From the NCBI RefSeq assembly GCF_002205635.1, contig NZ_NISJ01000013.1, positions 55,136 to 119,135 of the forward strand: a DNA stretch of 64,000 nt, in the 5' to 3' direction. A model generated the notes under the pieces. It ran no database searches. It was not told the DNA's origin and worked only from the letters and a program-made list of their open reading frames with translations. The translations under genes were made by a program, and so were the position numbers. Position 1 is the first letter of the stretch. The number at the start of each line of letters is the position of its first letter. Shown here one piece after another: positions 26,392-34,021 of the stretch. The DNA comes from Sphingopyxis witflariensis. Lineage in GTDB: Bacteria > Pseudomonadota > Alphaproteobacteria > Sphingomonadales > Sphingomonadaceae.

Positions 26392-26990
26392 GGCGTATTC
26401 CCATCATTGGCAGTGGCTGGGTTCCCCTGGTGCAGAATTGGTGATCTGGAAATTTGGCGCAAGAGTGCCAAAATTGGTGCCATCTGTCCTTATCGTGCTC
26501 TGACGTGTCCTGATGTTTCCTGGTGTTGCCTGACGTGCTCGAAACGTAGCGCAATTATTTTCCCATACCGTCCCGGCCGAAGGCTTGGTGCCAAGGTTGG
26601 CACTCCCGGAGCGGGTGTTCACGGCGAAAAGCGCGTTTCGAATCGCGTCCCGCCTGCGGCAACCGCGCTCTATTCCGCTTCGCTCCACCGAGCCACCGCT
26701 TGCGCGCCGTCTCGTCGGCTTCGCCGTGACGATCGACTGACGCGGCCGGAGCCTGGCTCCGGCCCGAAGGTCATCGCGCTTCCGCGCGCTGGCGATTGCC
26801 TCCGGCCGTGCGGGGTGGTCGTCGCTCTCCTCTGAGGCCCGCCCGGCAGGGCGCAACCCCTGCGGGGTCCTCCATTGCATTTCGGCCTGCGGTGCACCCT
26901 GCCTTGGTGGCGGACATCTCCGGTCGCTCTCGCCGCCCACCCCGCTCAGCCGGGGCTGCGGTGGTTTGGAAGAGCAAAGGAGAGACTGTC
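26392..26990. other. Divergent control region between alpA and parB
   Basis: About 600 bp without a credible gene. It contains four tandem 10-bp repeats (26500-26539) and two copies of TTGGTGCCA (26474-26482 and 26585-26593), the latter followed by TTGGCAC. It probably holds the alpA and parB promoters and binding sites for one of their products. Confidence 0.6.
26500..26539. repeat. Four tandem 10-bp repeats (iteron-like)
   Basis: Consecutive units CTGACGTGTC, CTGATGTTTC, CTGGTGTTGC and CTGACGTGCT share CTGNNGT. The near-helical period puts every unit on the same DNA face. The array sits between alpA and parB, as an operator or centromere-like site would. Confidence 0.7.
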
Positions 26991-28739
26991 ATGGAACTCA
27001 AGCATATCGACATCGCCAATCTTTCGGTTTCGCCCGCCAACATGCGCGGGATCGCCAAGAAGCCGGACCTCACCAATATTCTGCCGTCCGTCCGGGCTCG
27101 CGGCATATTGGTGCCGCTGATCGTCAGGGCCGGTGCGGAAGGCTGCTACGAGATCGTTGCGGGCAAGCGGCGCTATCATGCTGCGCTGACCGTTGCGGAA
27201 GAACAGGACGGCATCGATCCGCTACCCTGTGCGGTGATGGAAGCGGGAGACGACGCGGCGGCGCTCGAAGCCTCGCTGATCGAGAACATCGCCCGCCTTG
27301 ATCCCGATGAAGTCAATCGCTGCGAGGCCTTTACCCGCCTCGTGCGCGAAGGGCGCGACATCGAAGCCATCGGATTGACCTTCGGCCTGACCAGCTTGCA
27401 GGTGAAGCGGACCCTCGCCATCGGCAATTTACTTCCCCGCATCCGGGGCCTTTATCGAACGGACAAGATTGATGTCGTTACGATGCGGCATCTGACCCTC
27501 GCCACCAAAGCGCAGCAGCGCGAGTGGCTGGCGCTGATCGATTGTCCCGAGAAACACGCCCCGACCGGCTCGCAGCTTCGCGCTTGGCTATTCGGCGGCA
27601 GCGCGATTGCGACCAAGGTCGCGCTGTTCGATGTTGGCGATTACACGGGCGCGATTGTGTCCGACCTGTTCGGCGAGGACAGCTATTTTGCCGACGCCGA
27701 TGATTTCTGGGCCACGCAGATGGCCGAGGTCGAGAAGCAGGCCACCTTCTATCGCGATACCGGCTGGACCGAGGTCGTCGTCTTGGAGCGCGGCGCCTAT
27801 TTCAATGGCTGGGAGCATGAACGCTGCCCCAAGAAGAAGGGCGGCAAGGTGTTCGCGGTGATCAGCCATCGCGGCGAGATCGCCTTCCACGAGGGCTATA
27901 TCACTGTGAAGGAGGCGCGGCAGCGCGCCAAGGGTGCGATGGGTGCCGATGCTCCGAAGCTGATGCGCCCCGAGGTCAGCGCCGCGCTCGGCGACTATAT
28001 CGACCTGCACCGCCATGCCGCCGCGCGCGTATCGCTGCTGTCCGAGCCGGGCGTAGCGCTCCGCATGATGGTTGCTCATGCCATCGTCGGATCGCCGCTA
28101 TGGCGGATCGACATCGAGAAGCAGCGCACGGCGAGCGATGCCATCGCCGAGAGCGTCGAGGTGTCGGCGAGCGAGGCTGCGTTCGATGCGAAGCGCCGTG
28201 CGGTGCTCACCCTGCTGGGGTTCGATCCCGAGACGCATACGGTGGTTGGCGGATATGACGGCGAGCATGGTGTCGCCGGACTGTTCACCCGCTTGGCCGC
28301 ACTGCCCGATGACGACGTGATGAGCATCCTTCCCGTTGTGATGGGCGAGACGCTGGCAGTCGGCAGCGCCGAGATGGATATGCTCGGTCAGTTGCTCGGC
28401 ACCGACATGCGGGCCTGTTGGCAGGATGATGCGGTTCTGCCCGAACTGATCCGCGACAAGCCGCTTCTGACCGCGATCATTGCCGAGGTTGCGGGTGCAG
28501 AAGTTGCCGAGGCCAATGCCGAAGCAACAGCCAAGGTTCAGCGCGGCATCCTCGTCGATTGTCTCACCGGCAGCAATGGTCGCGCCAAGGTTGAGGGCTG
28601 GCTGCCACGCTGGTTCGCATTCCCGCCGACCGGCTATACCGAGCGCGGCGGTATCGGCTGTGTCGAACGCAGCACGGCCATCTCGGCCCTTGTGGCCGAG
28701 CCCGTAGAAGCCGAGCCGGAGATGCGCGAAGCAGCTTGA
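26991..28739 (+). CDS. Plasmid-type ParB/RepB/Spo0J family protein
   Basis: A 582-residue protein. The N-terminal ParB/Srx (CTPase) domain has GKRRYHAA (residues 58-65) and ENIARLDPDEVNRCEAF (from residue 98), followed by an HTH region (FGLTSLQVKRTLAIGNLLPRI). A very long C-terminal region (about residues 220-582) is characteristic of ParB-like proteins on alphaproteobacterial elements and has no assigned role. No ParA gene is adjacent, so it may serve element regulation rather than partition. AAAGGAGAG before the ATG at 26991 decides the start. A second, truncated copy of the C-terminal half lies at 62-63 kb. Confidence 0.9.
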   Translation: MELKHIDIANLSVSPANMRGIAKKPDLTNILPSVRARGILVPLIVRAGAEGCYEIVAGKRRYHAALTVAEEQDGIDPLPCAVMEAGDDAAALEASLIENIARLDPDEVNRCEAFTRLVREGRDIEAIGLTFGLTSLQVKRTLAIGNLLPRIRGLYRTDKIDVVTMRHLTLATKAQQREWLALIDCPEKHAPTGSQLRAWLFGGSAIATKVALFDVGDYTGAIVSDLFGEDSYFADADDFWATQMAEVEKQATFYRDTGWTEVVVLERGAYFNGWEHERCPKKKGGKVFAVISHRGEIAFHEGYITVKEARQRAKGAMGADAPKLMRPEVSAALGDYIDLHRHAAARVSLLSEPGVALRMMVAHAIVGSPLWRIDIEKQRTASDAIAESVEVSASEAAFDAKRRAVLTLLGFDPETHTVVGGYDGEHGVAGLFTRLAALPDDDVMSILPVVMGETLAVGSAEMDMLGQLLGTDMRACWQDDAVLPELIRDKPLLTAIIAEVAGAEVAEANAEATAKVQRGILVDCLTGSNGRAKVEGWLPRWFAFPPTGYTERGGIGCVERSTAISALVAEPVEAEPEMREAA

Positions 28740-28764
28740 TCTTCGGCGATCATCATCCCATCGA

Positions 28765-28831
28765 AACCGGGGGAGCAGTGGACGGCTCCTCCGGTTCCCG
28801 ATTGTCCGACGCATCGCGTCGGACAATCGGG
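28765..28831. repeat. Two contiguous strong hairpins after parB
   Basis: Hairpin 1: AACCGGGGGAGC (28765-28776) with GCTCCTCCGGTT (28785-28796), one G.T pair. Hairpin 2: CCCGATTGTCCGACGC (28797-28812) with its exact complement (28816-28831) around ATC, a perfect 16-bp stem. There is no T-tract. This is probably a transcription barrier or RNA-processing element between parB and the nucleotidyltransferase gene. Confidence 0.75.
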
Positions 28832-28871
28832 CCTTGCCAAAGCGTCTGAACTTCCCGAAGATTCTCGGGCC

Positions 28872-29792
28872 ATGCGAACAGACGTCGATCATCTTCCTGC
28901 CGCGAAGCAGCGCGAGCTTGAGCGCATCGTCGAGATCATCTTCGACGAGTTCGGTCATGCGACCGAAAATGCGACCGGGCGCCGCAAGGGCGCCCGCATC
29001 CTGAAAGTCATCCTGTTCGGCAGCTACGCGCGCGGCGATTGGGTCGATGCACCGGCGTCGGCGAACCAGTATAAATCCGACTATGATATTCTCGTCATCG
29101 TCAGCCAGAAGGAGCTGACCGACCGCGCCGTTTATTGGGCGAAGGCCGAGGAACGGCTGATCCGTGCCTATACGATCGAAAAGACGCTTCAAACGCCGGT
29201 CAATTTTATCGTCCATTCGCTCCACGAGGTGAATGACGGACTCGCGCATGGCCGGGTTTTCTTCATGGAGGTCGCGAAGGACGGCATCGCGATTTACGAT
29301 GCAGATGGCAGCGAGCTGGCGACGCCGAAGCCCAAGACGCCAGACGAGGCATTGAAGGCAGCGCGGGAGTATTTTGAGGAATGGATGCCTCAAGCAGCGA
29401 GCGCGCAAAAAGGCTTTCTGTTCTTTCTTTCGCAGCATGAACACAGAGATGCGGCCTTCATGCTGCATCAGGCGACGGAGCGCCTTTATCAGGGGCTAAT
29501 GCTGACGCTGACGAATTATACGCCTTACAACCATAATATTGCCTTCCTGCGTTCGCTCGCCGAAGGGCTTGACCGGCGCCTTCACGGCATTTGGCCCGAG
29601 ACCAGTCGCAGCGAACGGGCGATGTTTCAGAAACTGAAAGAAGCCTACACCAAGGCAAGGTATTCAAAACATTACCGGATCAGCGAGGAGGAATTGGCCT
29701 GGCTCGGGGATCGCGTCGAGGAATTAGGCCGGGTCGCCTTTCAGGTTTGCACAGACAAAATTGCCGAGCTCGAAAGCGCGACGCGCAAATAG
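28872..29792 (+). CDS. Fused MNT-HEPN protein (nucleotidyltransferase plus HEPN)
   Basis: A 306-residue protein. The N-terminal half is a minimal nucleotidyltransferase: ILFGSYARGDW (Gly50-Ser51) and SDYDILVIV (Asp70, Asp72) are the GS...DxD active-site elements, with a third region near VNFIVHSLHEV. The C-terminal half (from about residue 160, DEALKAAREYFEEWMPQA) is a HEPN helical domain including LHQATERLYQGLML and ARYSKHYRISEEEL. In split toxin-antitoxin systems HEPN is the RNase toxin and MNT the modifying antitoxin. Here they are fused, and the canonical R-x4-6-H RNase motif is not evident (R263-x3-H267). Confidence 0.85.
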   Translation: MRTDVDHLPAAKQRELERIVEIIFDEFGHATENATGRRKGARILKVILFGSYARGDWVDAPASANQYKSDYDILVIVSQKELTDRAVYWAKAEERLIRAYTIEKTLQTPVNFIVHSLHEVNDGLAHGRVFFMEVAKDGIAIYDADGSELATPKPKTPDEALKAAREYFEEWMPQAASAQKGFLFFLSQHEHRDAAFMLHQATERLYQGLMLTLTNYTPYNHNIAFLRSLAEGLDRRLHGIWPETSRSERAMFQKLKEAYTKARYSKHYRISEEELAWLGDRVEELGRVAFQVCTDKIAELESATRK

Positions 29793-30018
29793 GTCGGAAC
29801 GGCAAACTTGGGGTGGTGAGCTGCCAGGCAGCTTACCGATGGCATGATCCGAAACGCCATTTAACGGAGAAGGAAAACGCCTCCGGACGCTTTGTCGGAC
29901 AAATTCAGCAGGAAACACCGCCGTGCAATCCGGTGAGTGATTGGATTTACGCCAAACTGGGAGTTGGCGTCACGGGACCCATTTGGTGGCCGACAGGCGG
30001 TATCGACCGCTGGTCCTC

Positions 30019-30828
30019 TCAGGCTGTGTCATCTGGTTTCGGCATGATTCCCGCCGCGATAGCCGCGCCGTAAGCTTGGCCGACGAAGTCCATCATTTCA
30101 TTCGGTGAACCCGATGCAGCCGCAAAGACGGGCTGCTCGTGAGTTTCACGCGCGACGGCCCGCATCTTTCTGGTCAGGACGGGATCGCCACCCGTTGCCT
30201 CGAACACCTTGCCCATCCAACGCCGAGCAAGGTCCATCGCTTCGGGAGAGCGAGGATCGCCCGTTTTCATCAGCCGGGTTGCCTCTTCATGCAGCACGCC
30301 CCAGCCGACGTCCGGTTTATCCATCCCGCGATAGCCATTGGCGGCGAGGGTTGCCTGATCGGTCGGAGAGAAATGCTTGGCGGCGATCGCCTCATAGGCA
30401 GCGCTCAGGTCTTCATTGTGCTTGTCGGTCATCGCGATTTCCTTGGTGAGGTTCATCAAATCGTCCGAGGAAAGGCCTCCGTGTTCGGCGAGTTTGGCCC
30501 GTGCCACCGACAGTAGCCGGAGCGCCCGATCGACCCGCTTTGCCTCCCGGCGCAGCACTTGCTCGTGCAGTTCCAGGAAGATCGCCAAGTCGGGAAGACC
30601 GCCAGACAGGAGTTCTGCGATCCGGCTGAGCGGAAAGCCGAAGCTCTTTAGGGCAATCACTTGGTGCAGGCGCCCGATCTGCTCCGGCCCGTAGACTCGC
30701 CAACCCGCCGGTGTCCGATCGGCCCGGAGCAAGCCCTGCGCCTCGTACAACCGCAATGCCTTCCCGCTCACCCCTAAACGGCGGGTGACTTCAGCAGATC
30801 GAAGATATGGCCCAGCGTTCACCAACAC
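30019..30828 (-). CDS. MerR family regulator with TipAS ligand-binding domain
   Basis: About 269 residues. An N-terminal MerR HTH (YLRSAEVTRRLGVSGKALRLYEAQGLL...GWRVYGPEQ) is followed by a dimerisation helix and a TipAS-like C-terminal domain (AIAAKHFSPTDQATLAANGYRG, then WGVLHEEATRLM and MRAVARETHEQPVF). TipAS domains bind hydrophobic peptide-like antibiotics. The start is uncertain: GTG at 30828 is used; GTG at 30822 is also possible after AAAGGA. A MerR-type promoter lies just upstream. No obvious target gene is adjacent. Confidence 0.85.
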   Translation of the reverse strand: MLVNAGPYLRSAEVTRRLGVSGKALRLYEAQGLLRADRTPAGWRVYGPEQIGRLHQVIALKSFGFPLSRIAELLSGGLPDLAIFLELHEQVLRREAKRVDRALRLLSVARAKLAEHGGLSSDDLMNLTKEIAMTDKHNEDLSAAYEAIAAKHFSPTDQATLAANGYRGMDKPDVGWGVLHEEATRLMKTGDPRSPEAMDLARRWMGKVFEATGGDPVLTRKMRAVARETHEQPVFAAASGSPNEMMDFVGQAYGAAIAAGIMPKPDDTA

Positions 30829-30853
30829 ATCGTCCTTTCTCGAACAAATCACC

Positions 30854-30883
30854 CTATCAGGCCTGCCCCAAGGGCCGGTGCAA
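30854..30883 (-). promoter_or_regulatory. MerR-type promoter with dyad in a long spacer
   Basis: On the minus strand, TTGCAC (-35) and TGATAG (-10) are 18 bp apart. The spacer contains the dyad GCCC-TTG-GGGC. Over-long spacers with a central dyad are the mark of MerR-controlled promoters, so autoregulation is likely. Confidence 0.55.
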
Positions 30884-31074
30884 GAGAAAAATTGGCACCG
30901 AAGTTCGCGGGCGTCCTCATATCCGGATTCTTCGCCGAAAGCGGCCCATCTCTTCCACGTTCGCCGTTCCCCGCCATATGCACGGCGACAAGCATTTTCC
31001 GTCAACGTCGGCTTTAGGGCGTGGGGGCGAGGTTCGGGAAATGACCAACTCGGGTCGTTAGCTGTCGTCCCACA

Positions 31075-31437
31075 TCAACGATAAGGCTCGCACGCAATTC
31101 CGTCGTTGTCACCGTCCATTCCTTCACGGTAGCCCGGCTCACCGCGATAGATCGGCGCCGTCCCTGCCGCGCGCGCATCATCGCAGCCGCGCCAGTAATC
31201 ACCCACCTCAGGCGCGCGCTCGCGCATGACGCCCGTTGAGACGGCAACATCCCTAGCGTTCGCCACGAACGCTTGCTGCCCCTCTGGCGTGGTGACCGAC
31301 CATGCTGTCCCAGCGGTGACGCCGATGAGGAGCGCAGCAACAACATAGCCACCGACCGACGATGAGCGCCGGCGGCGGGGCCTAGCTGCGGCATAGCGAC
31401 GCGGCTCATGATATCGATTGTACCGACGCTGCTTCAT
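31075..31437 (-). CDS. Excalibur calcium-binding domain protein
   Basis: A 120-residue protein. A very basic N-terminus (MKQRRYNRYHEPRRYAAARP) is followed by one TM (VGGYVVAALLIGVTAG) and an extracytoplasmic C-terminus with the Excalibur motif: CDDARAAGTAPIYRGEPGY, then DGDNDGIACE. The motif resembles a calcium-binding EF-hand loop and often follows thermonuclease-like domains, but no nuclease is present here. Confidence 0.82.
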   Translation of the reverse strand: MKQRRYNRYHEPRRYAAARPRRRRSSSVGGYVVAALLIGVTAGTAWSVTTPEGQQAFVANARDVAVSTGVMRERAPEVGDYWRGCDDARAAGTAPIYRGEPGYREGMDGDNDGIACEPYR

Positions 31438-31732
31438 GACACCGATATAGCTCGGCGTTGGTAAACGATCGGTGACGCGGACCTGCGCAACAATCCCGGG
31501 CGCAGCGGCTGACTTACTAGCCGCTACCAGACTTGTCGAGACTCTCGGATTCTGGCATGATCCGACCTATGGGATGGATTGACTGGCGGCCATCCCGAGG
31601 ATCGTCCTGCCAGCATCATGCAGGTCCGGCCTTGAGGTCGGGCAGTTGCTGTAGACCGCATTAGCGGCACACAGCGGACACCGCTTGCACATTCGCGCTT
31701 CGATGCGCGGACCGCCGCTGTGCGAGCTTTCC
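31438..31732. other. Intergenic spacer before the degenerate nucleotidyltransferase operon
   Basis: 295 bp between divergent genes. No convincing ORF is seen on either strand. It presumably holds the promoters of the Excalibur gene and the sigma-factor operon; I could not fix a clear -35/-10 pair. Confidence 0.5.
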
Positions 31733-32224
31733 ATGTCTGTTTCAACGAACGACGTCTACGCGCGCGAAGTCGTGATGGCGCGCGTCGGCCATCTCATCCG
31801 CCGCAAGCAGCACGAGATAGAACGGGCCACGCGCATATTGCGCGCCTTCTTCGATCCAACCCAAATGCAAGCGCCCGAGCCGGGGGTGATCCGGCGGGTC
31901 ATCCTGATCGGACCCTATGCGCGGCGGAGCTGGTATGAAGACCGGCGTACGATCGACTTCTCCGATTATGAACTTTGGATCGTCGTCAATCATCCGCTGT
32001 TCAAAGAGGAATGCTGCTGGCGCCGCGCCCGCGACGTCATCCGCCGCGAACTCGGCGACCGCTGCGCGGCCGATCTCGAAATCTATTCGAAGTCCGACAT
32101 CCGCATCGCCAAGGCCGAGCGCGACACCTTCATCCTTGACCGGATCGAAGCGGGCATCACCCTCTATCGTGCGTCGCGCGATGCATCGATGGGCGACCGC
32201 AACAGCCGGGGTATGCGGCCATGA
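31733..32224 (+). CDS. Degenerate nucleotidyltransferase-fold protein, no HEPN domain
   Basis: A 163-residue protein that aligns over its whole length with the N-terminal half of the MNT-HEPN protein at 28.9 kb: RVILIGPYARRSW against KVILFGSYARGDW, and FSDYELWIVVN against KSDYDILVIVS. The catalytic residues are changed: Gly-Ser has become Gly-Pro (60-61) and the second Asp of DxD is Glu80, so nucleotide transfer is probably lost or altered. It overlaps the downstream sigma factor by 4 nt (ATGA). A regulatory or scaffolding role is possible; this is inference. Confidence 0.75.
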   Translation: MSVSTNDVYAREVVMARVGHLIRRKQHEIERATRILRAFFDPTQMQAPEPGVIRRVILIGPYARRSWYEDRRTIDFSDYELWIVVNHPLFKEECCWRRARDVIRRELGDRCAADLEIYSKSDIRIAKAERDTFILDRIEAGITLYRASRDASMGDRNSRGMRP

Positions 32225-32733
32225 CCGCGCCCGGATTGAGCGCCGTCTCCTTCGACGCCCTCTATCGGGCCGAGCACGCGCGGGTCCTCGGCTATTTCCG
32301 GCGCAGGGCCGGACGCGACGCCGCCCCTGATCTTGCGCAGGAAGCCTTCGCCCGGCTGCTGCGCAGCGGAGCGCTTGAGCGCGCCGAATGTCCCGAAGCC
32401 TATCTCACCCGGATCGCGTGCAATCTGCTGATCGATAGAAGTCGGCGCAAACGATCAAGCCCGACCGCGTTCTACCATTTTGACGAAACGCGCGATGCCG
32501 TGTCGTGCGCCGACCAGACATGGCGCATTGAAGCGGCGGACCTGTTTCATCTCTACCGGCGAACGGTCCGCGCTATGCCGCGCAAGACCCGGCGCGTGTT
32601 CCTGATGCGCCGCGTGAAGCATATGAGCTTCAAAGACATCGCGGCGGCGCTCGGCGTCAGTGTCGCGACCGTCGATTATCACATGGTGCAAGCGCTCGCG
32701 CTGTGCCGTGCTGCGGTTGCAGTACAATGGTGA
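32221..32733 (+). CDS. ECF-type sigma-70 family sigma factor (first of two)
   Basis: A 170-residue sigma factor with region 2 (FDALYRAEHARVLGYFRRR...DLAQEAFARLL, AYLTRIACNLLIDRSRRK) and region 4 (MPRKTRRVFLMRRVKHMSFKDIAAALGVSVATVDYHM). There is no region 3, so it is of ECF type and closest to FecI-like factors. No anti-sigma or FecR gene is nearby. It overlaps the gene before it by 4 nt and the next sigma gene by 7 nt, which implies tight coupling. Confidence 0.9.
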   Translation: MTAPGLSAVSFDALYRAEHARVLGYFRRRAGRDAAPDLAQEAFARLLRSGALERAECPEAYLTRIACNLLIDRSRRKRSSPTAFYHFDETRDAVSCADQTWRIEAADLFHLYRRTVRAMPRKTRRVFLMRRVKHMSFKDIAAALGVSVATVDYHMVQALALCRAAVAVQW

Positions 32734-33302
32734 TCGCGGCGCCCGTCGAGCGCGACCTCGACACCGACCCCGGCGACCTCGCGAGAGGTCGGGCCTCGCC
32801 CGCTTCGACCGCCGCCTTTGCAGCATTCTATCGCGCCGAGCAGTCGCGGCTGTTTCATTATTTCCGGCGGAAAGTCGGCCGCGAGGCTGCGCCCGATCTT
32901 GTGCAGGAAGCCTTCACGCGAATGTTCCGTAGCGGAGCTTATGGGAGGGTTGAGTATCCCCAGGCATATCTGACGCGGACCGCCCATAATCTGCTCATCG
33001 AACGGTCGCGGACATGGCACCGTAAACAATGCATGCTTTGTCCGCTCGACGAAGCGCGCGACGCCGCCGTGCCCCCAGACCAGGAACGGCAGTACGAAGC
33101 GATGGAACTGCGGCGGGCCTTTCGCAAAACGCTGCTCGCGATGCCGCGACGCACCCGGCGTGTCTTCCTGATGCACCGGCTGCGTGGTCTCACCTATGCG
33201 CAGATCGCGGAGCAACTTGGGCTGAGTACCAAGACTGTCGAAAAGCATATCGGGCGCGCACTAGCGCGATGCCGCAAGGTCGCTGTCGGAAGGTTCCGAT
33301 GA
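32727..33302 (+). CDS. ECF-type sigma-70 family sigma factor (second of two)
   Basis: A 191-residue paralogue of the preceding gene: FYRAEQSRLFHYFRRKVGRE, DLVQEAFTRMFRSGA, AYLTRTAHNLLIERSR in region 2 and FRKTLLAMPRRTRRVFLMHRL...YAQIAEQLGLSTKTVEKHIG in region 4. It carries an extra about 35-residue acidic N-terminal extension (VERDLDTDPGDLARG). The start ATG at 32727 lies within the last codons of the first sigma gene. Its 3' end overlaps the convergent traD gene by 42 nt. Two different sigma factors in one operon suggest a dedicated transcription programme for the element. Confidence 0.88.
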   Translation: MVIAAPVERDLDTDPGDLARGRASPASTAAFAAFYRAEQSRLFHYFRRKVGREAAPDLVQEAFTRMFRSGAYGRVEYPQAYLTRTAHNLLIERSRTWHRKQCMLCPLDEARDAAVPPDQERQYEAMELRRAFRKTLLAMPRRTRRVFLMHRLRGLTYAQIAEQLGLSTKTVEKHIGRALARCRKVAVGRFR

Positions 33303-33590
33303 CTGCTGCGTTGATGCTGCTTCAAAGGCCCGCTTGCCGCGTCGTTGCCAAAGCGCGGCGGCATGGGCACCGTCGTCGCTTCTGAGCTTGTCGGCCATCC
33401 ACAGGAAGGCGCCATAGAGCATCGCGCGATCGTCATTGGCGAGGTCAACGAGTTCGGCCTTCACGACGAGCCCGCCGAGTTCGATGAGCTGGCGCGTGCG
33501 TTCGCGCCGCTTCACCTGCCAGTCGCGCGTGCCGGTTCGCGCCTGCACCAGCTCAAGCCGATGCTGCATTGCGATCAGGCGCCGGGTCAT
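33261..33590 (-). CDS. traD: Conjugal transfer protein TraD (Ti-plasmid type)
   Basis: A 109-residue basic protein with the TraD family core RRERTRQLIELGGLVVKAELVDL, then DDRAMLYGAFLWMADKL and ALWQRRGKRAFEA. In Ti-like systems TraD is a small accessory of the DNA-transfer region, distinct from the F-plasmid TraD coupling protein. The start is uncertain; ATG 33590 is used and gives a 38-nt overlap with traC, with 33569 as the alternative. The downstream coupling-protein gene traG expected in complete systems is absent. Confidence 0.8.
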   Translation of the reverse strand: MTRRLIAMQHRLELVQARTGTRDWQVKRRERTRQLIELGGLVVKAELVDLANDDRAMLYGAFLWMADKLRSDDGAHAAALWQRRGKRAFEAASTQQSSEPSDSDLAASR

Positions 33591-33858
33591 TCGCTGCGCC
33601 GCGATCAGTTCCCGCAGTAGTTTTCCGTGCGCCGCGCTGAAAAAAGCTTGCGCCCGCCTTGCGCCAACCCTCCTTCGCGTTGGCGTCTTTCGTTGCCACA
33701 GCGCCGAGCAACGCACCGGCCAGAATCTCGGCATCGATCTGGTCGGCGCCGGTGGCAATGACGAGTTCACCGAGCTGGCGAACGCGGCGTTCCTGGAGGG
33801 TCTTCGCCTTGGCTTCGAGCGCCCTGAGTTCCGAGTCGATATCGCGTGGTTTGCGCAT
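33553..33858 (-). CDS. traC: Conjugal transfer protein TraC (Ti-plasmid type)
   Basis: A 101-residue protein beginning MRKPRDIDSELRALEAKAK. It has a coiled-coil helix and then RRVRQLGELVIATGADQIDAEILAGALLGAV, typical of the TraC relaxosome accessory proteins. It is transcribed divergently from traA, with an oriT-like sequence between them, exactly as on Ti plasmids. Confidence 0.82.
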   Translation of the reverse strand: MRKPRDIDSELRALEAKAKTLQERRVRQLGELVIATGADQIDAEILAGALLGAVATKDANAKEGWRKAGASFFQRGARKTTAGTDRGAANDPAPDRNAASA

Positions 33859-33973
33859 GTCGCATCTCCATCTTGGGGTGACGCCCCCAACATAGAGATG
33901 CGCCTTTCGATGCGCAGCAAGGTCGCCGGGACAAGCTGGGAGCACCTGGTCCCTCCACGGATTTATTCGTGTG

Positions 33974-34001
33974 AGGGCGCGCTTATACGTCGTGCCGACG
34001 T
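33974..34001. other. Putative oriT (nic region plus inverted repeat), Ti/RSF1010 type
   Basis: AGGGCGCGCTTA (33974-33985) reads on the other strand TAAGCGCGCCCT, matching 10 of 12 positions of the RSF1010 nic sequence TAAATGCGCCCT as I recall it. It is followed by an inverted repeat ACGTCG-TGC-CGACGT (33987-34001). The Ti oriT has the same arrangement and likewise sits between traC and traA. The relaxase encoded next door is of the matching MOBQ class. Confidence 0.72.
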
Positions 34002-34021
34002 GGCTTGTGAGGTGTAGATGG

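Noticed and set aside
29591..30073. 160-codon plus-strand frame after the MNT-HEPN gene
   Set aside because: Starts inside that gene in another frame and runs into spacer; no recognisable product.
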